In this document: in pieces, positions 8,254-16,902 of the stretch
Position numbering within the stretch: position 1 is the first letter of the stretch
Layout: each line of letters opens with the position of its first letter
Assembly (NCBI RefSeq): GCF_032334255.1
Contig: NZ_JAUHMF010000002.1
Coordinates: 682,001-746,000, forward strand
Source of the DNA: Thermanaerothrix solaris
GTDB taxonomy: Bacteria > Chloroflexota > Anaerolineae > Anaerolineales > Anaerolineaceae
Length of the DNA: 64,000 nucleotides
Reading direction: 5' to 3'
Notes under the pieces: model-generated
Seen by the model: the letters and a program-made list of their open reading frames with translations, nothing else
Told to the model about the DNA's origin: nothing
The model's database searches: none
Made by a program: the position numbers and the translations under genes

Positions 8254-9924
8254 TTAGCGCGGAAGCAAGGCTAAAACCAGGGCAATCAGAGCACCCAATC
8301 CGGCTAGCGCTGCAACGAGGTAGCGGTCATGGAGTGCCAGTTGGGTCGCACTGAGCATAAGGGCCATGAAGATTAATGCTGTGCTGATCTGACGAGTTGA
8401 CCGTTCCAGGCGCTCCAACTGCCTTTGCGCGGTGGGGTCGCTGACCTCCAGACGTCCCTGGGCAAGTCGGGTGAGGACAGCATCGGCGCGCTGAGGCAAA
8501 CTGACCAGGGTGCGCAGCATTTGCAGCGAGGTTTTGAGTAGGGGGCGCAGCAAGCTCTCTTGCTCGGCGCGCATCAGCCGTTCGGCATAGGGGACAACGC
8601 TTTCCCACACATTGAATTGCGGATCCAGCCCCAGGCAGATTCCGTTTAAAATCGAGAGGCAGCGTCCTAAGAGAAGCAGGTTTTGAGGGAGCTGGAACGG
8701 CATCTGGTAGAGTAATTGGCGGAATTCTACCAGGAGGGTTAACACCTCGTCTTGGCTCATGCTGATTTCCGCCAGCGTCTTGCCCCAAAAGCGGTCAAAG
8801 ACCTCTTGGGTGGCTTTTTCGATCAGTCTTAGATCGGCGGAGGGGAGCAGAATCCCCATCCTTTGGTAGGCTTGCACCAGGCGGGCTGCGTCTCGGCTGG
8901 CCACCCCGATCAATACCTCACGCAGCGCGTCCATCAGGTCGGGTGGGACGGTGCCGGTCATGCCAAAATCAACAAACACCAGTTGCCAGGCCGGTTGGGT
9001 TGGCTCGCCATCCTCAGCCTCTACCGGCAGGGGATGGACGAAGAGATTACCGGGATGCGGATCGGCATGGAAGAAGCCGTCTTCAAAGATTTGTTTGAGG
9101 TAGGTGGCGATCAGACGCTTGGCGACTTGGGCGCGATCAATCCCCGCCGCCTCAATGGCCATGTAATCCGTGATTTTGATGTCCCCAACATCTTCCAGGG
9201 TCAAGACGCGGCGGGTGGTATATTCCCAGTAGACCTTGGGAATGCGCACCTCAGTGTGTCCGGCAAAGTTGGCCGCAAAAATTTCGGCATGGCGTGCCTC
9301 ACTCAGATAATCTATTTCTTCATGTAATATGCGGCTGAATTCCTCGACCAACGCAGGCACATTGGCCCGCCGCCTGACCGGTGGAAACCAATTGACCCAG
9401 CGTGCAACCACTTTAAGCGCTCGTAGATCCGTTTCGACCAACATTGGGATGTTGGGGCGCTGCACTTTGACCACCACAGCCAGCGGTGTTGGATCAGGGG
9501 CTGTAGCGGGTGGGTTAAGCAGAGCGCGGTGCACTTGCCCGATGGACGCGGCAGCCAGTGGGGTCTCCTCGAAGGCCAGAAATTGTGCTTCTAATGCCGT
9601 CCCAAATTCGCCCTCAACCATCTTGCGAATGGCCTCGAAAGGTTCCGGCGCCACTTCGTCTTGCAGGCCACTGAGTTCTTCGGTGATTTCGGGGGGTAGG
9701 ACATCAATCCGGGTAGAAAGAAACTGCCCGACTTTGATCATCACCCCACCCAATTGGATGGCCAATTGGCGGAACGTGGCGGCAAGGTGGCGAAAACGTT
9801 GCGAGCGGGACGTGCGCGCCAGTTTTCCCAGCCCCAAGCGGGGAAGTAGGATATCCCAGGCCAGGATGTGGAGGATGACCCCGGCAAAGAAACGCAAAAT
9901 GCGACGATAGCGCGCGCGTAGCAT
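8254..9924 (-). CDS. UbiB/ABC1 (AarF) family atypical kinase
   Basis: A 556-residue protein kinase-like fold of the UbiB family. The KxGQ motif is IKVGQFLSTR, the Ala-rich nucleotide loop is AAASIGQVHRA, the conserved lysine is in VVVKVQRP, and the catalytic segment is GFFHADPHPGN with metal ligand VFVDFGM. Two hydrophobic segments end the protein (LIFMALMLS and VAALAGLGALIALVLALL), as in membrane-bound members. UbiB proteins support isoprenoid quinone synthesis; a MenA-type gene is elsewhere in the window. The ATG at 9924 sits seven bases from a TATAAT (minus strand, 9932-9937), another nearly leaderless arrangement. Confidence 0.92.
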   Translation of the reverse strand: MLRARYRRILRFFAGVILHILAWDILLPRLGLGKLARTSRSQRFRHLAATFRQLAIQLGGVMIKVGQFLSTRIDVLPPEITEELSGLQDEVAPEPFEAIRKMVEGEFGTALEAQFLAFEETPLAAASIGQVHRALLNPPATAPDPTPLAVVVKVQRPNIPMLVETDLRALKVVARWVNWFPPVRRRANVPALVEEFSRILHEEIDYLSEARHAEIFAANFAGHTEVRIPKVYWEYTTRRVLTLEDVGDIKITDYMAIEAAGIDRAQVAKRLIATYLKQIFEDGFFHADPHPGNLFVHPLPVEAEDGEPTQPAWQLVFVDFGMTGTVPPDLMDALREVLIGVASRDAARLVQAYQRMGILLPSADLRLIEKATQEVFDRFWGKTLAEISMSQDEVLTLLVEFRQLLYQMPFQLPQNLLLLGRCLSILNGICLGLDPQFNVWESVVPYAERLMRAEQESLLRPLLKTSLQMLRTLVSLPQRADAVLTRLAQGRLEVSDPTAQRQLERLERSTRQISTALIFMALMLSATQLALHDRYLVAALAGLGALIALVLALLPR

Positions 9925-9949
9925 CGTAAAGATTATAGCATTCAACGTC

Positions 9950-9985
9950 AACGCCGCCCCGGGCATGGAGAAACGGGGCGGCGTT
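9950..9985 (-). terminator. strong hairpin downstream of the DUF5667 gene
   Basis: A perfect 12-bp GC-rich stem (9950-9961 with 9974-9985) with a 12-base loop lies between the stop of the DUF5667 gene and the promoter of the UbiB-family gene. The T-run on the minus strand is short, so terminator strength is uncertain. Confidence 0.5.
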
Positions 9986-10013
9986 GGTGATTTGGGAAAA
10001 CTAAACCGTTAAA

Positions 10014-11120
10014 TCAAGGGCGTGCGGGGCCATTTCCCTGGCGCGGTGGCTGAGCGGTTGGTATCATTGGCCCGCTGCCTGGAGTGCAGGTGGCCTCGGG
10101 ACCGGGGCCAGGTCCATACCCACTACCGGGAGTGGGGGTATATTGCGTCCATGGGTTGCCACCTTGCCCACCGCCATAACCGCTGCTGGGGGTGGGGGTA
10201 TCCTGCGTCCAGGGGTTGCCACCCTGTCCGCTGCCATAGCCACTGCCGGGGGTGGGGGTGTCCTGGGTCCAGGGGTTGCCACCTTGCCCGCTGCCGTAGC
10301 CGCTGCCGGGGGTGGGGGTATCCTGGGTCCAGGGGTTACCGCCCGGTCGTTGATTTCGGGGTGGCACGGTCTCGGGCATGCCCTGGCGCAGGCGTTGGCG
10401 CAGGGTTTGCGGATCTTGCAAGCCTTCTTGCACGGCTTGCAAATGAGTCTGAATCATGGCGCGGGTGCGTGCCAGCACGGCTTGAGCCATAGGATTGGTC
10501 ACATTGGCCTGTTGCAACAAACGCTGATATTGTACTTCCAGGCGTTGGCGGATGCGCTCCAGGGCCTGAATGGCTTGGGCATCGTTCTGGGCAGCAGCTA
10601 ACTGCAGGGCTGTTTGGAGGTGGGTTTGCAACCGCAGTAGGACGGGTTCGGGAGGAACCTCATCCCGAGCCACCATTTGGGCGATTTCGGCAGTGCGGCG
10701 CTCGGCCAGTTCCAGGCTGAGGTTGAGGCGCGCCTGCGGATCACGCGTGATTTCGCTGCGCAAATCTTCGCTCCAGGTTTTGACCGGGTAGAGCGGGTCA
10801 TCGGGTAAACTGGCTTGGGCTGCTGCCACAGTGATTCCGCTACCGCCCAGTAGCAAGGACACAACGAGCAAGATAGTGGTTAAGGCGCTGAACATCGGGG
10901 ATACCTCCTTTTTGGGATAGAGTAAGCCACTCCAAAAGACATTCCACCGATTCAGACGCCGTTCGGGGCGCGCAGATACGGATAGTTGGCGCGCTTGTTC
11001 CAGAAAAGCCTGGCGGGCATGCGCGGCGACTGCAGGATCGCGTGGGGGGATGGTGCGCAATGTGTCCAGATGAGCCCGTACTTCGGGATCAGGTTGAGGA
11101 TCAGGATGGACTGGGGACAT
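10014..11120 (-). CDS. DUF5667 membrane protein with C-terminal 20-residue repeats
   Basis: A 368-residue protein: a cytoplasmic N-terminus of about 75 residues, one membrane helix (FSALTTILLVVSLLLGG, about 76-92), an extracytoplasmic DUF5667 domain starting DDPLYPVKTWSEDLR, an Ala/Gln/Leu-rich helical stretch, then Gly-Pro-Thr-rich repeats of the unit GGNPWTQDTPTPGSGYGSGQ from about residue 255. It overlaps the sigma-factor gene by 20 bases, so the N-terminal cytoplasmic segment may act as an anti-sigma region. That role is inferred; the repeats look like a flexible cell-surface stalk. Confidence 0.82.
   Translation of the reverse strand: MSPVHPDPQPDPEVRAHLDTLRTIPPRDPAVAAHARQAFLEQARQLSVSARPERRLNRWNVFWSGLLYPKKEVSPMFSALTTILLVVSLLLGGSGITVAAAQASLPDDPLYPVKTWSEDLRSEITRDPQARLNLSLELAERRTAEIAQMVARDEVPPEPVLLRLQTHLQTALQLAAAQNDAQAIQALERIRQRLEVQYQRLLQQANVTNPMAQAVLARTRAMIQTHLQAVQEGLQDPQTLRQRLRQGMPETVPPRNQRPGGNPWTQDTPTPGSGYGSGQGGNPWTQDTPTPGSGYGSGQGGNPWTQDTPTPSSGYGGGQGGNPWTQYTPTPGSGYGPGPGPEATCTPGSGPMIPTAQPPRQGNGPARP
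10110..10350 (-). repeat. 60-bp tandem repeat inside the DUF5667 gene
   Basis: Three full 60-base units (10141-10200, 10201-10260, 10261-10320) are flanked by partial copies on both sides. The units are in frame and differ by a few substitutions, mainly third-position plus Ser/Gly exchanges. This is a likely length-variable coding minisatellite. Confidence 0.9.
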
Positions 11121-11664
11121 TTTCCACCTCTCGCTCTAAAATTCGCCGCAAGGCAGCCAGGGCACGATGTTGGAGGGCTTTAACCGCGCCGACCGGTTTT
11201 TGCAGAGCGGCCGCCACGGTTTCGTTATCCAGATCTTCAACAAAGCGCAGCAGAATGACCTGGCGTTGGTCGGGTGTTAACTGCCACAGGGCACGGCGCA
11301 GACGCTGGCGCATCCAGGCGGCTTCCAGGTCGGCTTCGGGGTTGGGCGTGCTTGTGCTCAGATCCACGTCATCGGCATTGAGGGTCGGCGGTGGTTGGCG
11401 GCGATAACGGTCGGTAATCCAGTTGTGGGCGGTGCGGTAAAGATAAGCCTGAAGGTGCTGCTGCGGCCCACGCCCGATATGAAGGGCGTGCAGAAAGCGG
11501 GCGAATGTTTCAGCAACGCATTCTTCGGCCAAATCGCGGTTGCCCAAAAGGCGCATGGCATAGGCATAGAGGCGGGGGCTGTAAAAATCATAAATTGCCC
11601 CCAACGTCTCGGGGTCAAAGCGTTGTGCTGACTGCAACCATTCTTGTTCGCTTGGCGAAGCCAT
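11101..11664 (-). CDS. RNA polymerase sigma factor, ECF-like (sigma-70 family)
   Basis: A 187-residue sigma factor with region 2 (LGAIYDFYSPRLYAYAMRLL, DLAEECVAETF, LYRTAHNWITDRYR) and region 4 (LTPDQRQVILLRFVEDLDNE, then the recognition helix region VGAVKALQHRALAALR). The region between is short and variable. The ATG at 11664 is used because conserved region 2 begins soon after it. The stop overlaps the DUF5667 start by 20 bases, giving the sigma factor and probable partner as a coupled pair. Confidence 0.92.
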   Translation of the reverse strand: MASPSEQEWLQSAQRFDPETLGAIYDFYSPRLYAYAMRLLGNRDLAEECVAETFARFLHALHIGRGPQQHLQAYLYRTAHNWITDRYRRQPPPTLNADDVDLSTSTPNPEADLEAAWMRQRLRRALWQLTPDQRQVILLRFVEDLDNETVAAALQKPVGAVKALQHRALAALRRILEREVENVPSPS

Positions 11665-11753
11665 TTTTTTTCTATGGATTAGACGCCGAAACCGCCTTAA
11701 AGATATGCCTGGGTACCAAGACGAATCTGAGTTTGCCGTTTGTGCCCGGAGCA

Positions 11754-13199
11754 CTAAAAGGGCAAGGTAAATTCCAGGCGCGTGCCATAACCCCGCCCCT
11801 GCGAGTCGGTGTAAATAGGGCTGACGGCGTGTACCTCGCCCCCATGCAATTGGACGAGTTGTTTAACAATGGCCAATCCCAAGCCGGAACCGCCGCTACT
11901 GCGGGCGCGGGATTTATCGGCGCGGTAGAAGCGCTCAAACACGTGGGACAAATCCTCACGCGGGATGCCCGGGCCAGTATCGCTAACAGCGACCACAATC
12001 CTGTGCTGGTTTTGGTCTGGGGTGATTTCAATGCGGATTTCCCCACCCTCCGGGGTGTAGCGCAGGGCATTATCGAGCAAGTTAGCAAGTACCTGTTGAA
12101 TGCGCTGTGCATCGAGGGGGAGGGCAGGCAGGTTATCCGGTGCGGTTATCGTCAGGCGAACGGCTTTTTGGGCTGCGGCGGCCTCAAACTGCCCGACGAC
12201 TTTCTGCACTAGGGGGAACAATTCGGTAAGTTGTTTTTCTAATGTGAGGTGACCGGATTCGGCCAGCGAGAGCAGGCGCAGATCGGCCACCAGGCGGTTG
12301 AGCAACTGTACCTGGTCATAGAGCACTTGAACCTGCTCCAAATCCATCGGAAGAACGCCGTCTTGCATGGCTTCTAGATTAGCCTGGAGCACAGCCAGAG
12401 GGGTGCGCAGTTCATGGGCCACATCGGCAACCATCTGGCGGCGGGCTTTTTCCGCCCGTTCCAGACTGGTGGCCATCTCATTAAATGCCATCGAGACTGC
12501 GCCGATCTCATCCTGGGTAGCAACCGGGACGCGCTGGGAGAGATCACCTTCGGCAATCGCTTGAGCGGCCTGTTGAAGGCGGCGCAGGGGGGCAATGATG
12601 CGATAGACAATGAGTGCCACCAGAATCAGTGCCACGACACTGGCGATAATCACGGCTCCAAGCACGGCACGGTTGACTGCGTTTAAGAACTCGCTTTCCA
12701 GGGTTACCACCCCCGCTACACCGGCCGGTAAGACCAGGAGTGTGCCGACCTGAGTGTTCCCAACGCGAATCGGCGCGCCCAGCCCCATTGCCTCGGCTGG
12801 AGCGGTTTGGCCTTCCCACAGCCCCTGGGTGTCGAGAACCACGCGTCCGTTAGCATCCACCAGCACCAGGCGCTGGGCTAACACACGCCCGAGCAAGGTG
12901 GTTTGGAGAGGTGTCATGTGACCACCATTGTTGCCCATCATGCCCTGGCCCATGCGCCCTCGCGGCCACATCTCGGCCATGTGCAGAAACATGTCAATCC
13001 CCTCCCAGGAACCGGTGCGCTGGTAGTAATCGGCTAAGACCGGCGCCAGCCGCTGTGCCCAGGCCTGTGCACTGCGTTCGGTGTAGGTGCCGAAAGCCAG
13101 GCGGGTGGCGCGGCGGGTGAGCACGACGGTAAGTATCGCGACCAAGAGCAAAACCCCTAAAAAGGCGGCCACTAACTTCAAATACAGACGACTAGGCAT
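11754..13199 (-). CDS. membrane sensor histidine kinase, Met-rich sensor loop
   Basis: A 481-residue kinase: helix 1 (about 8-28), an extracytoplasmic region of about 150 residues containing GSWEGI (63-68) and a Met/Gly/His-rich loop (77-95), helix 2 (about 180-198), HAMP (about 200-250), phosphoacceptor His262 in the VAHELRTPL box, and an ATPase domain with N, G1 (DTGPGIP), F and G2 (GSGLGLAI) boxes. The start at 13199 overlaps the response-regulator stop by eight bases. The ligand is unknown; the Met-rich loop could bind metal. Confidence 0.93.
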   Translation of the reverse strand: MPSRLYLKLVAAFLGVLLLVAILTVVLTRRATRLAFGTYTERSAQAWAQRLAPVLADYYQRTGSWEGIDMFLHMAEMWPRGRMGQGMMGNNGGHMTPLQTTLLGRVLAQRLVLVDANGRVVLDTQGLWEGQTAPAEAMGLGAPIRVGNTQVGTLLVLPAGVAGVVTLESEFLNAVNRAVLGAVIIASVVALILVALIVYRIIAPLRRLQQAAQAIAEGDLSQRVPVATQDEIGAVSMAFNEMATSLERAEKARRQMVADVAHELRTPLAVLQANLEAMQDGVLPMDLEQVQVLYDQVQLLNRLVADLRLLSLAESGHLTLEKQLTELFPLVQKVVGQFEAAAAQKAVRLTITAPDNLPALPLDAQRIQQVLANLLDNALRYTPEGGEIRIEITPDQNQHRIVVAVSDTGPGIPREDLSHVFERFYRADKSRARSSGGSGLGLAIVKQLVQLHGGEVHAVSPIYTDSQGRGYGTRLEFTLPF

Positions 13200-13881
13200 C
13201 CTCGGCGACCTCCAGTTTGTAGCCGACACCGAAGACGGTCTGAATGTAGGTGGGACGACGCGGGTTGGGCTCGATCTTGGCGCGCAGGTTTTTAATGTGG
13301 GCATCTATGGTGCGTTCATAACCCGGGTAATCGGTGCCAAGGGCGTTTTCCAGCAACTGCAAGCGGGTGAACACGCGCCGCGGATGACGCGCTAAGGTCA
13401 CCAGCAGGGCGAATTCGGTGGGGGTCAGGTTCACCGGCTTACCATCCACGGTGACGGTATGTTGCACCAGATCAATCTCAAGGTTTCCTACGCGTAGCCG
13501 TTCGGTCTCGGTGGGCGTTTCGGCGGCACGGCGGAAAATGGCGCGCACCCGAGCGACAATCTCACGGGGACTGAAAGGTTTCGTCACATAATCATCGGCG
13601 CCCAATTCCAGGCCGGTGATGCGATCCACTTCTTCTACGCGAGCGGTCAACATGAGAATCGGCACATTGGATTCGCGCCGGATTGCCCGTGCCACGTCCA
13701 GCCCATCCATGCCTGGCAGATTTAGATCAAGGATGACAAAATCAGGGCGCTCGCGACGAAAGAGGCTCAGCGCTTCTTCGCCGTTGGCAGCGGGAATAAC
13801 CTGAAAACCAGCCCGTTCCAGGTAAACCCGAATCACGCGGACAATCTGCGGTTCATCATCTACGACCAGAATTTTCTTCAT
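13192..13881 (-). CDS. OmpR-family response regulator
   Basis: The 229-residue regulator has a receiver domain (acidic pair DDE near residue 8, phosphoacceptor Asp in VILDLNLPGMDG, conserved Lys in YVTKPFSPRE) and a winged-helix DNA-binding domain (LTPTEFALLVTLARHPRRVFTR, then RTIDAHIKNLRAKIE). The ATG at 13881 is chosen over 13887 because GAGG is seven bases before it. It is co-transcribed with and overlaps the downstream kinase. Confidence 0.94.
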   Translation of the reverse strand: MKKILVVDDEPQIVRVIRVYLERAGFQVIPAANGEEALSLFRRERPDFVILDLNLPGMDGLDVARAIRRESNVPILMLTARVEEVDRITGLELGADDYVTKPFSPREIVARVRAIFRRAAETPTETERLRVGNLEIDLVQHTVTVDGKPVNLTPTEFALLVTLARHPRRVFTRLQLLENALGTDYPGYERTIDAHIKNLRAKIEPNPRRPTYIQTVFGVGYKLEVAEDA

Positions 13882-14029
13882 CTCCATACCTCAATGATTT
13901 TAAGGGCAAGATGTGAAGAAAGCATGAAATTTTTCTCACCGGGCGAGTTGCGAGCGACATTTGGATTGGCTATACTCGAATTATCGCATAATTTGAGGGT
14001 GTCAAATTTGTCCCCCAGGAGGTAAATAG

Positions 14030-16081
14030 ATGAACCGGGCTGAATTTATCCCTCATCCCGCAATGCACCCCCAGGACCTTCCGGCCACGGGGTGGCGTGA
14101 AGTTGACTTACCTCACCAGTGGACTCTGGATGGGCTTGAGGCCGAGGTGGGGTGGTATCGGTTATCACTCCCTTTGGCTGAGTCTGAACGGCGGCGTTGG
14201 TTACGCCTGTGGGCGGATTATTATGCCGAGGCTTGGTTGGAGGGGGAATATTTGGGACGCCATGAGGGGTACTTTGAGCCCTGGATTATCTCTCTGCCTA
14301 CTGCGGGGCAGACCTTGTGGCTGCGAGTGGCGGCGCCTAAAGAGCCGTTTGGCGAGGTATGGCCGCGTTTCAAGCGTCAAATCAAAGGGGTCTTTGGGCA
14401 ACATGATTGCCGTCCTGGCAGCACCAGTCCACGTGGGCAGGAACGGGGTACCGGTGGACTATGGGGCGGGATGGAAGTTTGGACCAGCGGCGATGTGGCC
14501 TTGCTGGGAGTGCGTGCGCTCCCGCTGCGGGTTGCCGGTGGATGGCGCTTACAGGTCGAGATAGAGTGCGATAGTGCTCGGTCACGCGAAGCCGTTGTTG
14601 CCCTAAACCTTACCCCGGAAAATTTCGAAGGCGAAGAACTGCGCGCGGAACGTCCCATTCACCTCCCATCGGGACGACAGCGCGTGCGTTTCTATTGGCT
14701 GTTGCCAGAGATGTCGCTGTGGGAAGTGTGGGAACGGGGTTTTCCTCATCTCTATCGTTTAACCTTGCAGGTGGGGGATGAGGAACTTTCTACGCGCTTG
14801 GGTTTTCGCACTGTAACGCGCGAAGGCGATTGGGTGTGTCTGAATGAACGTAAACTCTTCCTGCGCGGCACGAACATTATCCCAACGCAATGGTTGGCGG
14901 GCTATTCACTGGCCCAAGCCGAGGCCGATGTGCGTTTGCTCAAAGAGGCACATCTAAATGCAGTGCGGGTGCATGCACATGTGACTCATCCTGCATTTTA
15001 TGAGGTATGTGACCGCGAAGGTGTGCTGGTCTGGCAGGATATGCCGCTGCAGTGGGGTTATGCCCTGGATGACGCCTTTGCTCAAGAGGCGGTGCGCCAG
15101 GCCGAGGCGCTGACCTGGGTGTTGGGTAATCATCCCAGTATCTTCCTGTGGTGTGCCAGCAATGAGCCAACCCATAACCGTTACACCACGGTACCAATGG
15201 TTGCCGCCGCGTTGCGTGGGAGCGATCCAACCCGCCTGATCAAAGAGGCGTCAGATTTCCGTGAGCACACCTACCCAGGGTGGTATTGGGGGCACCTGCG
15301 TGATTTTCTAGCCCTGCCGGCGGCGCCGCTGCCTTCGGAATTTGGGGCACAAGCATTGCCGCGCGCCGAGACATTACGGCGGGTGTTGGGTGAGGCGGCC
15401 TGGCCACCGCGCTGGGAGGTGTGGGCGTATCATAATTTCCAGGCTGAGCAAACCTTCCGCGTGGCCGGGGTGGAGATGGGTAACAGCCTGGAGACATTTG
15501 TGGCGAATTCACAAGCCTATCAGGCGCGGTTGTTGCGCTTTGCCATTGAAAATTACCGCCGCGCCAAGGGAAAAATCACCGGGTACTTTCAATTTATGTT
15601 CGTCGAGCCCTGGGAGGGAATCACATGGGCCGTGGTCGAGGCCGACCGCACGCCCAAAGCCGGTTACTATGCTTTGAAAGAAGCCTCGAGCCCGGTACTG
15701 CTATCGTTGGTGCCATATCGTGAGGTAACTGAAATCGGGCAGCCGCCGCTCAGTGAGGTCTGGCTGATTAATGACCTGGAACGCTCATTAAGAGTGCGGG
15801 TAACGTTGCGCTTAGAAGGGCCGGTCAATGGGGTGCTGGGCGATTTGCAAGCACATGTAGACGCACAGGCGACACATTGCCTGTTCAACCTGATGGAAGG
15901 CTATGAAGCCCCCCCGGGTGAGGGCGAATGGCTGGCACAGGTGGCGCAATTTTTACGCGCCTTAACCCCCGGGGATTATCGTGTGGTTGGTGAGGTGTGG
16001 GAAGATGACAGGCTCCTGGCCACAAGCACGTTAGACATCCATTATCTACCACCTATCGTGCCAATGGAGGGTGCATGGTGA
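14030..16081 (+). CDS. glycoside hydrolase family 2-type enzyme
   Basis: A 683-residue GH2-like protein: N-terminal jelly-roll (VDLPHQWTLDGLE, WYRLSL), an immunoglobulin-like domain, then a TIM barrel with LFLRGTNIIP, NAVRVHAHVTHPAFYEVCDREGVLVW, the acid/base Glu379 in ASNEP and probable nucleophile Glu437 in PSEFG. These enzymes cleave beta-mannosides, beta-galactosides or beta-glucuronides; the substrate is not determined. AGGAGG lies seven bases before the ATG. The protein is cytoplasmic (no signal peptide) and its stop overlaps the next gene, forming a sugar-use operon. Confidence 0.88.
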   Translation: MNRAEFIPHPAMHPQDLPATGWREVDLPHQWTLDGLEAEVGWYRLSLPLAESERRRWLRLWADYYAEAWLEGEYLGRHEGYFEPWIISLPTAGQTLWLRVAAPKEPFGEVWPRFKRQIKGVFGQHDCRPGSTSPRGQERGTGGLWGGMEVWTSGDVALLGVRALPLRVAGGWRLQVEIECDSARSREAVVALNLTPENFEGEELRAERPIHLPSGRQRVRFYWLLPEMSLWEVWERGFPHLYRLTLQVGDEELSTRLGFRTVTREGDWVCLNERKLFLRGTNIIPTQWLAGYSLAQAEADVRLLKEAHLNAVRVHAHVTHPAFYEVCDREGVLVWQDMPLQWGYALDDAFAQEAVRQAEALTWVLGNHPSIFLWCASNEPTHNRYTTVPMVAAALRGSDPTRLIKEASDFREHTYPGWYWGHLRDFLALPAAPLPSEFGAQALPRAETLRRVLGEAAWPPRWEVWAYHNFQAEQTFRVAGVEMGNSLETFVANSQAYQARLLRFAIENYRRAKGKITGYFQFMFVEPWEGITWAVVEADRTPKAGYYALKEASSPVLLSLVPYREVTEIGQPPLSEVWLINDLERSLRVRVTLRLEGPVNGVLGDLQAHVDAQATHCLFNLMEGYEAPPGEGEWLAQVAQFLRALTPGDYRVVGEVWEDDRLLATSTLDIHYLPPIVPMEGAW

Positions 16082-16902
16082 GCGACACGCTTTGGGACAC
16101 CTTGGGTTTAAATGAAAAAAGGGTGTTGATTTTGCATCACGACGATTTGGGGCTGTTGCAAGCGCAGAACGCCGCCTATGAGGCGCTCGGCTTTCCAACT
16201 GGCTCGGTCATGATCCCGGGAAGTTGGGCGCCACAACTGGCCAAGCATGCCCAGGCTGACCTCGGGGTGCACCTGACCCTGACCAGCGAATGGCGGGCGC
16301 CGCGCCTACGCCCACTCACGTCCGGGGCTAGCCTGCGCGATCCAAGCGGTTATTTCTGGCCCACGGTGGAAGAAGCCTGGCTACATGTCAAAACCGAGGA
16401 GGTGGAGGCCGAACTGCGGGCGCAAATTCATGCTGCTTTGACGATGGGCCTTGACGTAACCCACATAGACACCCATATGGGAGCCGTTTTGCGTCCGGAC
16501 CTTGCTGAGATTTACGTCAAACTGGCAATGGAATTTCGCCTGCCCGCCTTTATCCCGGAATCATTGGAGGCAATAAAGATCCCAAAATGGTTGCGTCAAC
16601 CGATCGAAGGTTTACTGGTGCGGGCACCTTTGCCCAAGGTACGTTGGCTGGATAGTTATCCCGTTCCACCCGCCCAAAAGCGGGATTGGTTCATCGAGAC
16701 GCTGCGCCAAGCCAGCCCTGGGGTTTATCACCTGATTCACCACGCTGCATTGCCCACCCCCGAAGCCCAATCATTGCCCGATTGGGAGATCCGTCGTTCA
16801 GATTATGAGGCTTTGCAAGATTCTACGGTGCGCCAGGTCATTGGTGAGTTTGTCTTGCTCACCTATCGCCAGGTGCGCGATGCCCTCCGGAGGTGTTCAT
16901 GA
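16075..16902 (+). CDS. ChbG/HpnK-type (YdjC) carbohydrate deacetylase
   Basis: A 275-residue protein of the YdjC/ChbG family. Metal-binding residues are visible in LILHHDDLGL (residues 18-27), in GVHLTLTSEW and in THIDTHMG. ChbG removes an acetyl group from chitobiose-type oligosaccharides; HpnK-type members act on other acetylated sugars. It overlaps the GH2 gene by seven bases and the transporter by four, so deacetylation probably precedes or accompanies hydrolysis of the imported glycan. Confidence 0.88.
   Translation: MVSDTLWDTLGLNEKRVLILHHDDLGLLQAQNAAYEALGFPTGSVMIPGSWAPQLAKHAQADLGVHLTLTSEWRAPRLRPLTSGASLRDPSGYFWPTVEEAWLHVKTEEVEAELRAQIHAALTMGLDVTHIDTHMGAVLRPDLAEIYVKLAMEFRLPAFIPESLEAIKIPKWLRQPIEGLLVRAPLPKVRWLDSYPVPPAQKRDWFIETLRQASPGVYHLIHHAALPTPEAQSLPDWEIRRSDYEALQDSTVRQVIGEFVLLTYRQVRDALRRCS

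Noticed and set aside
10014..10492. Frames on the plus strand through the 60-bp repeats
   Set aside because: Repetitive GC-rich DNA is open in many frames; the minus-strand frame carries the DUF5667 domain.
11505..12212. 235-codon frame on the plus strand opposite the sigma/kinase genes
   Set aside because: Antisense to well-supported kinase and sigma genes; no family resemblance.
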